From positions 372,001 through 436,000 of the forward strand of contig JARFIW010000453.1 of the NCBI GenBank assembly GCA_036346225.1: a stretch of 64,000 nt of DNA, given 5' to 3'. The DNA comes from Platerodrilus igneus (Eukaryota > Arthropoda > Insecta > Coleoptera > Lycidae). The notes under the pieces are model-generated. The model did no database searches. It had not been told where the DNA came from and saw only the letters and a program-made list of their open reading frames with translations. The position numbers were made by a program, and so were the translations under genes. Positions 33,840 through 45,924 of the stretch are shown piece after piece; within the stretch, counting starts at the first letter, position 1; every line of letters begins with the position of its first letter.

Positions 33840-36800
33840 CTGCACCATCTTATGATCAAGCTTCACCTCCTTTTTTATCTCTGGCTTCCATGCTCAGTAT
33901 AAATTTGTGTCAACCTGCCCGAGGCAACGTTGTTCCATCTCTTTTTTTACTGTCGGCGTGACGTTTCTCGCAGCTTTTTCTTAATTAGAGACCTCGGTAC
34001 CGATGAATACGATGTAAGAAACTCTCCTGTTGCTGCCTCTTTGTCCAACTCATCTGTTCTATCGATTCCTCAATTGCCGTCATGCGTCCTAATCCAATAA
34101 AACTTAAAACCTCGAAACCTTAGTGCCGTATAGGCAATCCTCCAAACGTCCCCTAGAAGATTTGTCGAAGCATTCATATTTGTCAGATCAGTCAGAATCG
34201 GTTTGCTATCGTTGATGATAAAGAACACACCTGTGCCCGAGTGGTTGATGACGTACTCTATAGCTTGTCTTATAACCTACTATCTCGCACTGAAAATGTC
34301 TGTTCCAATTCGCAAGTTTAATTTGGTATCGAAACACTTCCCAATCCTCCTTATATACAACGAACGCCGTTCCTGCCTGCCTGCCCATCGTCTATTTGCA
34401 AGCCATCTGTATAAATCCTGATCCCCGCCGTGTATTTATCGCCTTTAGCAAACTCGATCCTTTTGACATCAGCAGGATGCCCCAGCTCAGAAGTGACAAT
34501 CTTCCTTTCAGCCACCCTATTGCCAAGATCATCACTTTCAACAACTTCCAGCCCTTTCCCTATATCTACGAGTCCCCGGTCTCTAATCCCCCTGACGACA
34601 TATTCGATTCGGAAAATCCTACTAATCAACAAGACCGCCTTTGTGGAAGTAGTCCTGTTGCCCTCGCCACTCTGACCGCAGATATGCGCTGAACGCTCAT
34701 CAATTTTCTGACTTCTTTGATGTTACAACCCTTCCCTCAAGATCGCCGGTTCTATTGCTCCTGCGTAGACTATCCTCAACAATTCGTCTCTGAATCCCCA
34801 GTTTATTTTAGCTACTGCTATCATTCTATTGGATATATATACAATTTGTTGTCTAAATTAACACCGAGGTATGCAATGGCCCCCATGGACTACATATTTT
34901 CCCTTACTAGCTCTAGCTTAGGGGGACGTTGTCCCGGTTCTGTTCCGAAATAAAGTGCCTCCGATTTTGTTGTGTTAAATTTCTATTTGACCTTCCTCGG
35001 CCATTCATGCAACCTGTCAAAACCTCGTTCGGTTTTGTTGGCATCTACATTAGCAATCTCAACCTGATAACCAACAGTGTAGCGTTCGTAAATCCAACAA
35101 TAAAGCATCCTTTGGGCAATCTGACCTTAAAGATACTCTAATACGATAACTTACAGAATGTGGGACCAGAGCATGACCCCTACAGACATCCTCTTTCTAT
35201 CGGCCGCGACACAACTTCCCCCGGAATTTCAATCTGTACCAGTCGTCTCGAAAAATAACAGTCGACTAATGACACCAGGTTCCGCAAACAATCCCTACTC
35301 TTCAACTCCCAAACGATAGATGCCCTCGAAATGTCCAAAGTCACGACGATACAATACTCCTTTGCTCTCTCGCTACCAACTCTAACGCGTCAATAATCGA
35401 CTTACCTTTCGCAAATCCATAAAACCGCCGGCATTTCGCACAGCGTGCTCAAAGGGCGTAGTCATAACTCTAACCATAGCTTTCTCCAGTACCGGTAGCG
35501 AGCTAATTGGATGATAGCTGTCCGGGTTAGGGATAAATTTCACATTCTGAACTTTCCAGCAATGTAAAGACACGCCCATCTCTAAGCAAATACTATATAA
35601 CTCGGCAAAGACACGCGAGGCCCACAGGCACGCTTCCAAAGCTGCGTCTGAGGCAATTCCATCATGCCCAGGTGCTTTCTTAGCGTTCATCTTTTTAAAA
35701 GCCCTTACGATCTCGTGACCAAGAATTGCCTTATCGGCACATATTCCTTGCGCCTCTGTAGCACACCGACGTATCGTGTCGTGGAATCCCTCATCCTCCT
35801 CTGGATCCATCCAATAAGAAAAATTTTTCCAACAAATATTCCGCCGTAGTTTTAAATCAATTCGTGTACTTCCCATTACCTTTTTTGATGTTGCCAAGCG
35901 CGATCTTTTTTCAATTAGCGTTTTATATTCTCGGTAACTTTGGTTCTACTCTATTCTTCTTTGTTCTCTCATTTCACCTGTGGCGCGTTGATAGCGGCGC
36001 CACGGGGCGCCACAGTGCCTGCCGATCCACCAAGGCACGCTGTGTTTGAATGCTTTCTTCCGCAGCATGGAGTACACCGACGCGTCTCCCAAGAATTGGT
36101 TGTCAAAAATGCGCGTGCAAAATTCTTTAAATTTATTCGTTTGCGTTTTTTCAATTAACGTTTTATATTCTTGGTAACTTTAGTTCTACTCGATCCTTCT
36201 TTGTTCTGTCATTTCACCCGTGGCGCGTTGATAGCGACGCCACGGGGCGCCATGATGCCTACCGAGCCACCAGGGCACGCTGTGTTTGAATGCTTTCTTT
36301 CGCAGCATGGAGTACGCCGACGCGTCTACCACCGCGTCGCTTAATTTCATCGCGAATGCTTCTATTTTAATAGCTCTTGCCAGTTTACTAATTTATTCTC
36401 GAGCGCGAGCATGCTTTTGCTGAATTTTTGTTTAAACCGTTCCCAATTTGCTTTTTTATTACAAAACCACGAAAAGATACTAATTTACTCGTTTACGCTT
36501 GCTTTGGCATCAACATACCACGTCATTAATTTATGGTCGTAAAGCGTTACCTCGTCCGGCCTCAGCTCTCAGTTACAAATGATCCCCAACATCTCGTGCG
36601 AGGCTACAGTAATATGTATAAAACCGCTGCCTCTATGCCCCTCCAACGTAGGTGAATCATTATTGTTGATCACGCTAAGATCCCATTCCATCAAAAGAAA
36701 TCCTTAACATCTTCGATTGGGCTACCCCATAATGGTGACATGGCATTAAAGTCTTCTCCGTAGATGAGTTTTTATTTCTGCCGATTTTGCGAATAATGTC

Positions 36801-37890
36801 TACTATTTAATTTATCAAATGTTCGGTTTGGGGATTTTCCTGCCGGAAGTCGACCGGCAAAGGATACTCGCTTATTACATATAACGTGTGTGACTCTGTT
36901 TTTATTTCGGCCGTCGTTAAAAACTCATTCGACAAATTATTCAATATTATTACTGCGCACGTCCCATTATTTATTATTATTCCGCTGCACGCTTGTTCGC
37001 TTTCCGTGTTTAATACAGTACTCGGCTCCCAAAACCTGCTATTTTATGGCTATACAGGTGCGGTTCCTGTATAAGCTCGATGTAGATCTACGAATAACTT
37101 TAAGAAGTTATGTGTGGTTTCTTTACCTTTTCCGAGATTTAATTGCGAGAATTTAATCTTGCTTCTTTTAGATCTTGTTTGTTCTTCACACTCCATAATC
37201 AATGTTTCGGGCGATTGCGTTCTTCAGTCATAGAATCGTGGGGCATCTGCTCAACTGAGCGTCGTGGTGCGCATCGACCTTCGCGCCACCGCTAGTTCTG
37301 TCGTTTGCCCTAACGCAAAACACACAGTAGGGGTTTTGACACATTTACCGCGCCACTGTATCTTTTCCCTGCATTCCATAGATTTATGGCCGTACTCGTA
37401 GCAGCGGTAACACTGGGTCATCGAGAAGTGACCCCGGACTCATACTCTTCGCCATCTGAAATTAATAGTATCAGCTAATACGCTCTTTCGAAGCGGGCGG
37501 GTGACTTCAAAGACGACGTTGGTAAAGGGATCCTTAGAACCCTTTCCGTCAAAACTGAACTTCTCTCTCAGGTGATCTTCTAGCCACAAATCGCCGAAAC
37601 GGGGATTCTGGCTGGCGATCAACTCACCAACTCTTCTGCCTTCGTTCCTGTTTCGACGCGTGGACGCTTCTTCTCGATGGTCTTCACCACGAGTTCTTTG
37701 CAGTTTCCACCGACCTTGGACTGCAACTTCCTCGCGTCCTCACAACCAGCACACTATACCTCCTCTACGAGTCCTTCGAGCTCCGACAACAACAAACCCT
37801 TCTTCTTCAAGGTTGACATGAAGTCATTTCTCTCCCCTGGCTTGGCGGTGACTTCCAGTAGAGTTAGTGTTAGATTTTTACTTTTTTTTT
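33840..37890 (-). mobile_element. Near full-length LINE: ORF1, endonuclease, RT, RNase H
   Basis: Minus strand, in order. About 37890-37420: ORF1 with a C-terminal zinc knuckle 'CYRCYEYGHKSMEC'. About 37190-36640: endonuclease with 'QLNLGKGKE' and 'EDFNAMSPLWGS'. 35897-34950: reverse transcriptase with 'NAKKAPGHDGI', 'YHPISSLPVLEKAM', 'VTLDISRA' (motif A Asp present) and 'GCL.GSCSGP'. 34632-33840: RNase H starting 'RIYTDGLQIDDGQAG'. The YADD box is altered to a 'GFTNATLL' reading, and there are stops and frameshifts, so it is dead. An endonuclease-RT-RNase H order points to the I/LOA/R1 group. A 241-bp tandem duplication sits at 35907-36340. The fragment at 25140-26230 is a relative. Confidence 0.85.
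35907..36340. repeat. Two diverged tandem copies, 241-bp period, inside the LINE
   Basis: 35907-36100 and 36148-36340 share 'ttttttcaatta.cgttttatattct', 'ggcgcgttgatagcg.cgccacggggcgcca' and 'gcacgctgtgtttgaatgctttctt.cgcagcatggagta', at about 90% identity. The inner 'ggcgccacggggcgcc' is itself a GC-rich inverted repeat. The duplication falls between the endonuclease and RT parts. Confidence 0.85.
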
Positions 37891-38530
37891 AATTGGACCA
37901 ATCCAGAAGAAATGAATAATGCTACAAGTGAAACCCGTGAGTATTTTGTTTAGACTGTTTTAACACAAATGCGTTGCAAACTTTTATTATTAACTTAAGT
38001 TAGAAACCAATTAAGAAGGGTTCATTTTAAACCGTAATATTTGAACGGGTTGGATGTACTAAGGCGCAAATTATGTGCTGTGCTAATACGGCTCCACTCA
38101 ATATAGTAGTGTTTTGTAAATGTGTTCGTGTAGGACAACTTTTATGTTGAAGAATCTGCCATAATTCATCTTGAACTACTATGTATACTTCTCCGGAGCA
38201 AATCGGTCTTGGGTTTTTTTTTCTTTCTTTTTCTACGTAACACCCCTCTACCCTCTGCGACTTTTCATTTGGCACGGTATTTTTCGGGTACTTTCTTTTT
38301 TTGTTGTGGTATTCGGTGCGGACTAATTACGTTGCATCCGTTGTCCTCTTCCTCGTCCGCCCGGTACACCGCAACAACATATCAGCATAAGACAAAAGAT
38401 ACATTAACACGTTCGTTGTCAATGAGTATTTCATAACGCTTCCATAAATCGTGTACTTTTAATTTGGATTTAAATAACAAATAACTGTTAAAATAGTTAA
38501 ACAATTGTTATTCAAAATTTTCTGTTTTAT
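37891..38530. other. Stretch without a recognised gene
   Basis: No motif recognised. A minus-strand frame at 38027-38275 has no domain I know. Confidence 0.45.
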
Positions 38531-38560
38531 GTGACATACCGCATGCCATAGATGAAATGG

Positions 38561-38780
38561 GTCACCTAAAATGTGACCCATGACCCAGGGACCCAAATGA
38601 GGATGTGACCCACCGCCTAGTGACCCATGACCCAAATTGACCGAGTGACCAAAATTGACCCACATTGACCCAAATTGACCCTCATTGGCCCAGTGGCCCA
38701 AATTGGCCCAGTGACCCAAATTGACCCACATTGACCCAGTGACCCAAATTGACCCAGTTACTTAAATTGGCCCAAATTGA
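38561..38780. repeat. GACCCA minisatellite, left
   Basis: Units of about 10-12 bases alternating 'ttgacccaaa', 'ttgacccaca' and 'gtgaccca'. Minus-strand translation gives a repetitive Gly-His-Trp-Ala pattern, which is a by-product and not a gene. Confidence 0.9.
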
Positions 38781-39612
38781 TGTAGTCGCAAAAAATGTTT
38801 TACTGTCTCAAATTGGCCCTCTGTGATGTCTTCAATTAGTGGGCGAGTTTTATCGAATAACCGATTATGAAATTTGGAAATTTTATTATTAATTTTCAAT
38901 AAATATGTGCTGTTCTACGAATTACAGTTACAAAATAAATCTCAGAACTATCTGGCAGAAGGAGTAGCTGCTGTCCGAGACAATTTTAATTAGTGTGAGA
39001 ATGTTTAACAATTAAATACACTAAATGATCAAAATATTTTTCAATGACAGACACAATAAAATATAAATTGAATAATCCAGTTTTCTGACATCGAGTTGAT
39101 ACAGGAACATTGTTTTATATGATCTTCATCATTCTTTTAGTTAATTAGTCTTATCAAGAAAACTCGGTCTCACGGAGATTAATAAAAGTCTGCACTTATG
39201 TATAAGGTTTAAATTACAATTAAGGTGATGTTTATCCATGCTTAATGATAATGATATACAAATTACAAAAATAATGGACACTGAAAATAACCGGGTATAT
39301 AATATTAAGATTTTTGCTACAAATTATTTCAGTTTTTATGTGAAAGAATACTATTATTTGAACATACGTTCATAACACTGCATTCTCGCGGCACAGCGCC
39401 ACAGCACGTTTCTTGAAAAACATGAAAAAATGTGTTTCATATTATATAAAAAGCAATGTATTGATTACAAAACATTTTAGCGTTTGCTTGAAATATGAAA
39501 CGAATGCTAGCAACTAACTGCACCAATAAGCTTATGCATGTGTGAAAATAGTTAATAAATTGAGCTGAATGTATGGGAAAAAGCTTTTTATGACTTTAAT
39601 AATTCAATTTGT

Positions 39613-39890
39613 TACTGAATCAATTGGGTCAGATTGAGTCACTGGGTCAGTTTGGGTCACCGGATCAATTTGGGTCACTGGGTCAATGTGGGTCACTGGG
39701 TCAATGTAGGTCACTAAGTCAATGTGGGTCACTAAGTCAATGTGGGTCACTGGGTCAATGTAGGTTACTAAGTCAATGTGGGTCACTGGGTCAATCCGGG
39801 TCAGTACACGGGACCCACTGACCCAGTGACCCAAACCAAAAAGTGACCCACTTGGACCCAGTGACCCAGTTGACCCATGACCTATTTCAT
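39613..39890. repeat. GACCCA minisatellite, right (inverted)
   Basis: Reverse complement type of 38561-38780: 'gggtcactgggtcaatgtgggtc' style units. Higher-order repeats of about 22-24 bases are visible. Open frames across it are repetitive and not genes. Confidence 0.9.
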
Positions 39891-39913
39891 CTCTGCCGCA
39901 TGCTATGACACAG

Positions 39914-41991
39914 TATTGCGTCATTGACCTGTGGCAATACTTATATACCGGCAAGCAATTGACGCAACTTTGCATCATTCCCTGTTACAAAGGAACATAT
40001 CTTTTACACGCATTTATTATTTTGCAGCTATTTACTAATAAAACAAACTATAGAAAAATAAGACGACAATATACGAACACCCATCAGAACAAAAAATATA
40101 CATAGTAGAGGTGCACAAATAAAAAAGAGAACGGACCATACAAGTAGAATTACATCAATAATAATTTCAAATCATTTCTTTGCGTAAAATTGTTGAAAGC
40201 AGTTTTTCAGACAAAGTGCACAAATGAACAAAAAACAAACACTAGAATAAAAATTAAATTTATATTAATTATAAATTATTTCTTTGCGTGGAATTTGTAA
40301 GGCGTTATGCAACGCTAGCAACAATTTAAAGATAAAAGGAAGGAAAATTAATTTTGGATGACAAACTTGTTATTAAAGCATCTTGTTAATTTTGATATCA
40401 TGTATAATATTGTTCAAAAACTAAACATACAGTAAAAATCAGTATTTTTATTCAAATCATAAATTTAAAACCACAAATATAATTGTTTCATTTCTGTTAA
40501 ATACACATTGGAACTTAACTCAAGGTTGTAAATTATTTTAACCCAGAAAATTGTAAACGAACCAATTACAACCGTAAAATATTATAGTGGAACAAAATTG
40601 CTTTTTTTAAGAAAGCTTTCAGTACTATTAAGTATATAACAATAAATTCGTAAATATATGCATTCCAAATATAATTTTAAAAATTTTAGTTGATTAAATT
40701 CCATACAATATGACATAGTTTCTTAATAAACAAAATGCAAATACACAAGAAAACCATAGATATACTTAAATACCATGAAAACCCCAAACACTGACACAGG
40801 AAAATTTACGCATATTAAGTTACAGATGAGTTAATCTTTTCATTTAGTACACTACAATTTATTCATTTTATGCTATTTCATATAAAGAAAACACAAATAA
40901 AAATCTAAGCAATCTACATGGTAAAACGTATTTCCCGCGTTTCATTTCTTAAACTCAATAGCAAGGTTGTGCAACGCCAAAAAATCCCCGGTAAAGAATA
41001 TAGAGGGAAAATAATGCCAGAATTAGACATCCGACTGAGATGTAATTTAAATGAATTGTGAATCGGCAATAAATACATCAACACAAAAATATAGAGATAC
41101 GCGCGTCTAAGAGGGGTTGGAAGTTAAATTCATATTTCTTTAGAAATAAGGTTGAAAATACAGAAGTACCAAGAAAAATATAATTGAAGAGAATAGGCGG
41201 CTATCGGCATGTAAAAGTTGAATGCATTTGCAAATTGCAGGATAGTTTCATAAACGCGCGCGCGGATATAATGTCAAGAAAACCGTTTGAAAATAAAAGG
41301 GTTAGGACCTAGTAAGTCATCCCTTCATTAAATTGGAACTTTGAGGCTTGGGTAGTGCAAGGGAGTATTTTGTTTTTGGGAACTAAAGAAATAGTTGCAA
41401 AACAAGCATTTGTGTTTTTTTGTATACCATCGGATTACGCAGTGAGTAGATATTTTATACGTTTAAGAATTTTAGTTTTTCGTTTATGACCTATATGCTT
41501 AATTATTGTTATTTATGTAATAAGAAAATAATCTAAACGCGAAAATAATAATTAGGTTTGGCTAATTAGTCGTGGATAGTGATTTTAAATACCAGATTTA
41601 TTTGCTAAATCTAGGTTAGCTTGATTGGTATAAAAGTTTAGTAATTTTTAAATGAATAATGAAAGGATGCAGTAGAAATTAGTATTTAATTTTTTTTATT
41701 ATAAATGACATTTCCAAGAATTGAGATGTATTCATGTCTTATAATTAAATATGAAAGCAGGAAAAATTTGGAGTGACGAATAGTTTTGTCGATGACTTAG
41801 ATTTAAGGTCTTCCTAGGATATTTTTCTTTAAGCAATACCTGGCCAGATTTGAGGTTACGAATTTGTTTTTTGGAAAATATACTTGTAACTAATATTGGA
41901 ATTATTTTATGTTAATAAAGTTATAGTTTTGGATGTTTTTTACTGCAATTTATGTAGGAAATATGTAGTCAGCTAATGATAAAGGATATCC
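39914..41991. other. AT-rich stretch, no feature seen
   Basis: No exon, repeat or RNA recognised over about 2 kb. 41255-41262 is a short 'gcgcgcgc' run. Confidence 0.5.
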
Positions 41992-42277
41992 GGCGGCTCG
42001 GTGGTGTAGTGATATGTGTGTGAATACTACGCCCAAGGTCCCGGGTTCGAATCTCGACACGGTCCGCTGGAAAAATGTTAGGCGAGCATTTTTCACAAAA
42101 ATATACCCTCGTTCGGCTGAGAAGTAAAATGAAGGTCCCGTATGTGAGTGTTGTCACGCACATTAAAACTTGAAACAACAAGGGTTCGGCAAAATTCCAA
42201 ATTTCCCAGGTAAAAAAAACTCGCTTCCTGGCCAATGTAGCACCTTCGGGTGGAGCATTGAAAAATCACACGTAAGG
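41992..42277 (+). mobile_element. tRNA-derived SINE, second plus-strand copy
   Basis: Same family as 16127-16426, 286 bp, shorter by a small deletion after 'cacgcacattaaa'. A 12-bp target duplication with one mismatch flanks it: TAAAGGATATCC (41980-41991) and TAAACGATATCC (42278-42289). A box 'tggtgtagtga' and B box 'gggttcgaatct' each show changes. Confidence 0.9.
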
Positions 42278-42499
42278 TAAACGATATCCATCTACCTCAG
42301 TGACCGAATCTTATTTGAAAAGCAGTTTATTTTATAAGTTCATTTAAATATGACGGAATTAATGTGTTTTAAGGTATATTTGAGTAAATCAAGTATGAGG
42401 TGAGAAAATGTAGGTTACCGAAGCAAGGAAGTTGTATGCCAAAAAACTGTCTTCCGTATAGATATAACATCATAAAGAATTGCTATGACAGACGGTTTG

Positions 42500-42760
42500 A
42501 CGACCCTCGATTTTGACAGAAAAAAACCTTTCATGGTAAATGCTATTGTAGGGTAGAATTTTTGTATTTAAGCCATGTTGCTTATTATTATGTATTTTTT
42601 TTATTTGCTTCTCTAATTTATTTACAAGAACCCACTCCCGCATATCTGCAGTTAGCCGACGCACACTTATATTGATACAAGGTCCCGCCCCTTCACGCCA
42701 AATCAACATTTAATTCATTGATTGCTTATTTTACCCGTAACAAATTGTTAAAAGCTATTT
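42500..42760 (+). repeat. Diverged dispersed repeat, copy 3
   Basis: Shares 'cctttcatggtaa', 'acccactcccgcatatctgcagttagc' and 'acccgtaacaaattg' with the copies at 72-260 and 4426-4660, in the same order and spacing. Confidence 0.4.
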
Positions 42761-42939
42761 TTCAAACAAAGTCCAAGTTGTGATTTCTAGTTAAGCAATA
42801 AATAATGGTTTCTTTTTTTTATACTCATAGCACTCTGCACTTTTTTATTATTTGCTTACCATTACAATCTTTTGCAAATTTTTAGGGTAAATGTAAAAAA
42901 AAATTTCATGGTTATATTTATCAAATTTTTTATTAATTA

Positions 42940-43680
42940 GATTTAGTTGGGCTAAAACTTCTTTGTAAGTCGATGTTTACAGGAATAATAATCCAGGTTT
43001 TTTTTTGAAAAGTATCTTTTGTATAAGACAATACTGTTCAAAGCTGCGGTTGAAATAAAACATTGACATAGCTTTTTTTTACCACCGCAGTATTCTTTTC
43101 AGAACAGTAATAGTACAAGATCTGATCTTGTCGATCTATTACAGGCATAGTTATTCTAGTCTGCTAACTTTGAGCCTTTTTTTAATTTTGGTTTGTTTTG
43201 CATCCTCTACAAATTCACTTGAAATAAACACAAATTCTCTCTTATCACTCGATTCTCCAACTGTTATCTAAATACTTTGTTGTAACTACTCTTTTCTTTA
43301 GTTTAGACTAAATAATTGCTTTTGGATTTTTTCCGTTTTTACTTCGTGTATTGGTTGAACATGTGTTTTATACTAAGAGCTCCATAGACAATGAAACACT
43401 ATTGAAAAACTGTCCTTAAGTACACTGTTTTTGCACAAAGCTGAACCAACATTTGAGCATGTTTTTTTCCAGACGTGTAGTTATCTGCATCAGTATAGTT
43501 ATAACTTTCAATTACTTGTCCATTGGATCACTGAAAATATACAACTTTTTACCGAACCTGTGGTGTCTATTTTTAATATATTGCCTAAGAAGCAATCTTT
43601 CTTTCCATAATTCCACTAACTTATCCGTGCCATCTTCCAAATTTCCTGTTGCTTTTGATATCTTTGCCTAATCTTATTTT
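42940..43680 (-). pseudogene. Second piggyBac-type transposase relic
   Basis: Minus strand: about 43620-43540 reads like 'LWKERLLLRQYIKNRHHRFG', close to the piggyBac segment usually seen as 'frqYi.nKRhrfGiK'. Then about 43110-42950 reads 'CQCFISTAALNSIVLYKRYF', matching the later 'D.a..Ns.ilyk' segment. Stops and frameshifts are frequent. It differs from the piggyBac at 22494 and resembles the PGBD4-like group. No ends were found. Confidence 0.5.
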
Positions 43681-43772
43681 GACTAGGAAACATCCAAAGC
43701 CAGCGTACTACATGTTCCGGATTTCTAGATATGAGCAAACAACTCAAAACAGTTAAAACCTACTCCTACTCA

Positions 43773-44349
43773 CTTCTTAATCTTCTTTGGGGATTAAACA
43801 ACCTTCATAGAACAACATTGGTATCTGACAAGTGTAAACCCACCATAAGGTTACCTCAGAACAATGTTAAAATCTACCAAAAAGGTAGCCTAAATCATAA
43901 TGATTTCCCCCCTTCAAAATAAATATAAAAAACGACTACTTAAGCCTTTTAATAATACAATTGCACACTTCTTTAATAACCATCCTCTAAATTGTATAAA
44001 TAGAAACATGTTAAAAAAATGTTTTCCAATTCCCAAGTTATTGAATTTTTACAATAAAAATTAATCAGCTGATTTCACGTTAAGCGTATTGGCTACCTAA
44101 AAAAGTCGGTCCCAGGCCGTAACACAAATTGAAGGCAATTATTCATTTAAACTTTAAAAATTTTTGCTTAGTGTACTCAAACCAAATATTTCAAACATCA
44201 ATAAATAAAAGTCACCTTCAATTTATGTCATAAATGTCAAACTTGAAGTTTTTATTATTTTGAAAACGATCCTAGGTTATGGATCGAAACGTTAATAAAG
44301 ATAATTTTAAAACCTATGAGTGGTTTAATCCCCAAAGAAGATTAAGAAG
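43773..44349. mobile_element. 577-bp element with 27-bp inverted ends
   Basis: 43773-43799 and 44323-44349 are exact inverted copies (cttcttaatcttctttggg... inward). No coding domain. Internal sequence matches 7366-7860 and 9115-9570 in reverse orientation, so this is a family. The flanks 'ctca' and 'aata' give no clear target duplication. It could be a MITE or the terminal repeat of a larger retroelement. Confidence 0.75.
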
Positions 44350-44629
44350 AATACTAAACAAACCACAACAAACATACAGGGAGTATCTACTCCTACTCAC
44401 GTATTTTGGAAAACATGAAATGTTTTGAGGTGTGTTAGGTTACTAGTAGTCTTGAACCTCTTTAATTTCACAGTGGCCCATGTGTAGTCATAAGTTTAAA
44501 GTGATTCGATCTCCGAAAGAGCAGCAAGTATTCTAAAAGAAACTCCTTTTTGTGTTTTGTGGTTTGTTCCAATTCGTTTTGTAACGTATTTCTGGATGAA
44601 CCCGGATGAGAATAGACAAGTTGATTTTT

Positions 44630-45720
44630 TGGCAGCTAAATTACTGTTTCAGCATAGCAGAAAGCGTTCTTAAAAAATAATGATAAGACAATGTGTTGGC
44701 TGCCAAAGACATTTTCAAAAATTCAGCCTGTCCATTTTCATCCGTATATATCCAGGAATACGATACGATACAAAAAGGTTACGGCGTTCGCAAAAGAGGA
44801 AACATTTCTTCCGTGCGGGCGCTGTAACTTTTTTATATATTGTTCTTTGTTCTGATAATTTTTGTATTGTGTTCCTGATTGTGTGTAAATGAAAATGATC
44901 AAGATAAATTTTTGAAAAATATTTTATTTTGGTGTCTGTGTGTATTTTTGCATGTTGGACAAGTTTTTGAGCATGTCATCCGTGCGGGAGCTGTAACTAT
45001 TTGATTGTTCTAATTCTTTCTGTACTACTTTCCTGTGCGTGTGTAGATTAGAATGAACAGACTAAATACTTGAAAATGCACTTGGCAGCCAACGTTTTGT
45101 ACTTTTTAAATTATTCTTTAAATACACTTTCTTCTGTGAGTAACAGTATTTTGATTGTCAAGAAGGCATTTTCAAAAATTTAATGTGTCCACATACAACC
45201 TGGAATACTGTTCATCACAGAAGAAAGCATTTTAACTACCAAGTGCACTTTAAAAAATTTAGCCTATCGATTCTCATCTATGGACACACAGGAACACGAT
45301 ACAAAAAAATGGAACAATAAAGAGTACACAAAAAATGTTACAGTTCCTGTTTATAAAATATCCTAAATCATATTATAAGTTGATGTTTTCTCCTTTGCGA
45401 GCGCTGTAACTATTTCTGTGTTTGGTTTTTTTTTGTAATTCTGTTTGTATCGTATTCCTGGGTATGTGCAATGTGAATAGACAGGCTGAATTTTTTAAAA
45501 CGTTCCCTTGGCAATCAAAATTTAATTCAGCACAGAAGAAAGCATTCTTAAAGAATAATAAAAGACAATGTTTGACTGCCCAGGGCATTTTTAAAGATTC
45601 AATTTACCCATTCTCATCTACAAACAGAAAATACTATACAAACAAATTGGAATAATTAACAAAACAAAAAGTTATAACGCACACACGGACGAAAATATCT
45701 TTCTTTCGTGCAAAAGTGAA
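44630..45720. repeat. Palindromic repeat array
   Basis: Units in alternating orientation. Forward type: 'agaaagc.ttcttaaa.aataat..aagacaatgt', 'ctgcc', 'cattttcaaaaattcagcctgtcc', 'ttctcatct' and 'aggaatacgatacaa' (44650-44780, 45200-45320, 45535-45660). Reverse type: 'gtatcgtattcctggg', 'aatagacaggctgaattttt' (45440-45530) and a weaker one at 44860-45110. Between them are 'gcgggcgctgtaact.tttt' blocks. It would fold extensively. Not coding. Confidence 0.7.
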
Positions 45721-45924
45721 TAGTGTTAGAAACTATAAAATTTGTTACAAACATCTAATAAAACTTGTTACTCACGTGGAGACTAACTAACCTCAACCAC
45801 GTTGTTTTCTATAGATAAAAACACCCACTACACTTCTACTTCATTTCTGCTTTAAAAACTAGACAAATTAATGTTTAAAATGTTACTGATTTCGACAAGA
45901 AATATACTCATACAAATTTCTTAC

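Larger units (their letters stand above)
38531..39913. mobile_element. Second fold-back-like element with minisatellite arms
   Basis: Imperfect inverted ends: 'gcatgccatagatgaaatgg' (38541-38560) and, on the other strand, 'gcatgcggcagagatgaaat' (39904-39885). Just inside each is a GACCCA-rich minisatellite, 38561-38780 on one side and its reverse complement at 39613-39890. The middle (38780-39610) is plain AT-rich DNA. I found no clear target duplication, so the element call is an inference from symmetry. Confidence 0.65.

Noticed and set aside
39604..39978. 124-codon frame with repeating 'HIDPVT' units
   Set aside because: Product of the GACCCA minisatellite; no start context or domain.
44281..44300. 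Hammerhead ribozyme around 'gatcgaaacg'
   Set aside because: The GAAAC-type core is there but I could not find a matching CUGAUGA strand with stems; a structure search would decide.
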